Source: Limosilactobacillus balticus (lineage in GTDB: Bacteria; Bacillota; Bacilli; Lactobacillales; Lactobacillaceae). Taken from it: a stretch of DNA of 64,000 nt. The first letter of the stretch is position 1. Every line of letters starts with the position of its first letter. The translations under genes were made by a program, and so were the position numbers. Under the pieces are notes generated by a model. It did no database searches. It was not told where the DNA came from and saw only the letters and a list, made by a program, of their open reading frames with translations. The DNA is taken from positions 1 through 64,000 of the forward strand of contig NZ_JACIVH010000064.1 of assembly GCF_014145615.1 (NCBI RefSeq), in the 5' to 3' direction. Shown piece after piece: positions 63,283 to 64,000 of this stretch.

Positions 63283-64000
63283 TTATAGTGAATGGATAAC
63301 CTGCTCAATATCATCCACAATTTGTTTAGGGGTTAAGTGATACCATTCATATAGTACTTCGGTAGGAACATTATCCGCAAATTCCCGTGGTGCTCCAAAG
63401 TTCAAAACTTTCATTCCCTTTGGTCCATAGTAACGAGCAATTGTCTCCCCAAAGCCCCCACTAAGGACCCCATCCTCTAGTGTAACAACTACATCGTGAT
63501 TTTCTGCTAGGTGATGAAGGACATCTGAATCGATTCCAGTTACCGACTTTGGATTAATCAATGTAGCATCAATGTTAAGCTTATCTTGAAGTTCCTTTCT
63601 TACCTTTTCACCAAGTTTCCAGAAGTCACCAACAGCCATAATTGCAACTTCACTTCCGCGATGAGCAATATCGTACTTGATCGTACTGTAGTCATCTTGT
63701 GTTGGTGTCCCGTGAAGAAGAGGCTTTTCTGGTTGCCGAATTACTACTGGTTCATCGGTTTGATTGATTGCCCACCGTAACATCGAAATCATTTCTTCGA
63801 CGTTTGTTGGTGCTAAATATTCGATATTTGGCAAATCACTAATCATTGAAATATCAAATGTTCCTTGATGAGTAGCCGAACTTTCAGAAATTGATCCGCC
63901 TCGCACAATCATTACAACCGGTGCATCATTCAATGCCATATCATGAATTAATTGATCATATGCCCGTTGAAGGAAGGTGCTATTTTGAAATACGACAGGA
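63283..64000 (-). CDS. 1-deoxy-D-xylulose-5-phosphate synthase-like, C-terminal part
   Basis: Open to the window edge (at least 238 residues). It has the transketolase pyrimidine domain and C-terminal domain: S-T-F-L-Q-R-A-Y-D-Q-L, D-A-P-V-V-M-I-V-R-G-G, G-T-F-D-I-S, E-D-G-V-L-S-G-G-F-G. Best match is Dxs. Lactobacilli generally use the mevalonate route, so the role (thiamine/pyridoxal precursor or other) is unclear. Confidence 0.75.
   Translation of the reverse strand, partial: PVVFQNSTFLQRAYDQLIHDMALNDAPVVMIVRGGSISESSATHQGTFDISMISDLPNIEYLAPTNVEEMISMLRWAINQTDEPVVIRQPEKPLLHGTPTQDDYSTIKYDIAHRGSEVAIMAVGDFWKLGEKVRKELQDKLNIDATLINPKSVTGIDSDVLHHLAENHDVVVTLEDGVLSGGFGETIARYYGPKGMKVLNFGAPREFADNVPTEVLYEWYHLTPKQIVDDIEQVIHSL

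Overview
The window is a Firmicutes chromosome segment, most likely a Limosilactobacillus (L. reuteri-like) strain. The evidence is low G+C content, Shine-Dalgarno-led lactobacillar genes, a lactobacillar nucleoside deoxyribosyltransferase, an LPQTG surface protein, and an oxc/frc oxalate-degradation pair. The species is inferred from gene content only.

Layout. Positions 1-3.6 kb carry a tRNA cluster (Glu partial, Val, Gln), debris of an ISL3-type element, a small membrane protein, a DsbA/FrnE-type oxidoreductase, an alpha/beta esterase and the 3' stump of an old phage integrase. Positions 3,652-46,260 are one apparently complete temperate siphophage genome of about 42.6 kb, flanked by a 19-bp direct repeat (attL/attR) that overlaps the 3' end of a tRNA-Arg(TCG) gene. 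Positions 46.3-64 kb are chromosome: LapA-like protein, HAD phosphatase, nucleoside deoxyribosyltransferase, DUF915/DUF421/DUF3290/DUF454-type proteins, a PLD-AAA fusion, IS wreckage, the oxalate cluster with a divergent AEC transporter, an exported nuclease, an amino-acid permease with its own attenuator, an LPXTG protein and the end of a Dxs-like gene.

Prophage. Early, packaging, morphogenesis and lysis genes read leftward in the usual order: Cro-like regulator, replication initiator with a 14-copy 11-bp iteron array, a second tyrosine recombinase, an ArpU-type late regulator, HNH, TerS, TerL, portal, protease, capsid, connectors, tail tube, gpG/gpGT frameshift pair, tape measure, Dit, Tal with two murein-hydrolase domains, BppU/SGNH baseplate protein, holin and LysM endolysin. 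The lysogeny cassette (LexA-type repressor, two exported proteins, a K+ channel, an Abi_2/AbiF-type HEPN protein, integrase) reads rightward.

Non-coding and accessory content is unusually rich. There is a roughly 580-nt structured RNA ending in a terminator that resembles ROOL/GOLLD-class phage RNAs in size and place. An AbiF-type ncRNA sits in front of the HEPN gene. Two candidate type I toxin-antitoxin loci, two tiny plus-strand promoter-terminator units, a small RNA divergent from int, and several autonomous cargo genes (TIR/deoxyribosyltransferase-like effector, DUF4145 protein, ART/AbiGi-like protein, membrane-anchored coiled-coil protein) are also present. Outside the phage, a 25-codon threonine-rich leader peptide with mutually exclusive terminator and antiterminator helices precedes an amino-acid permease, a complete classical attenuator by inspection.

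All family assignments come from reading motifs; no database search was run.
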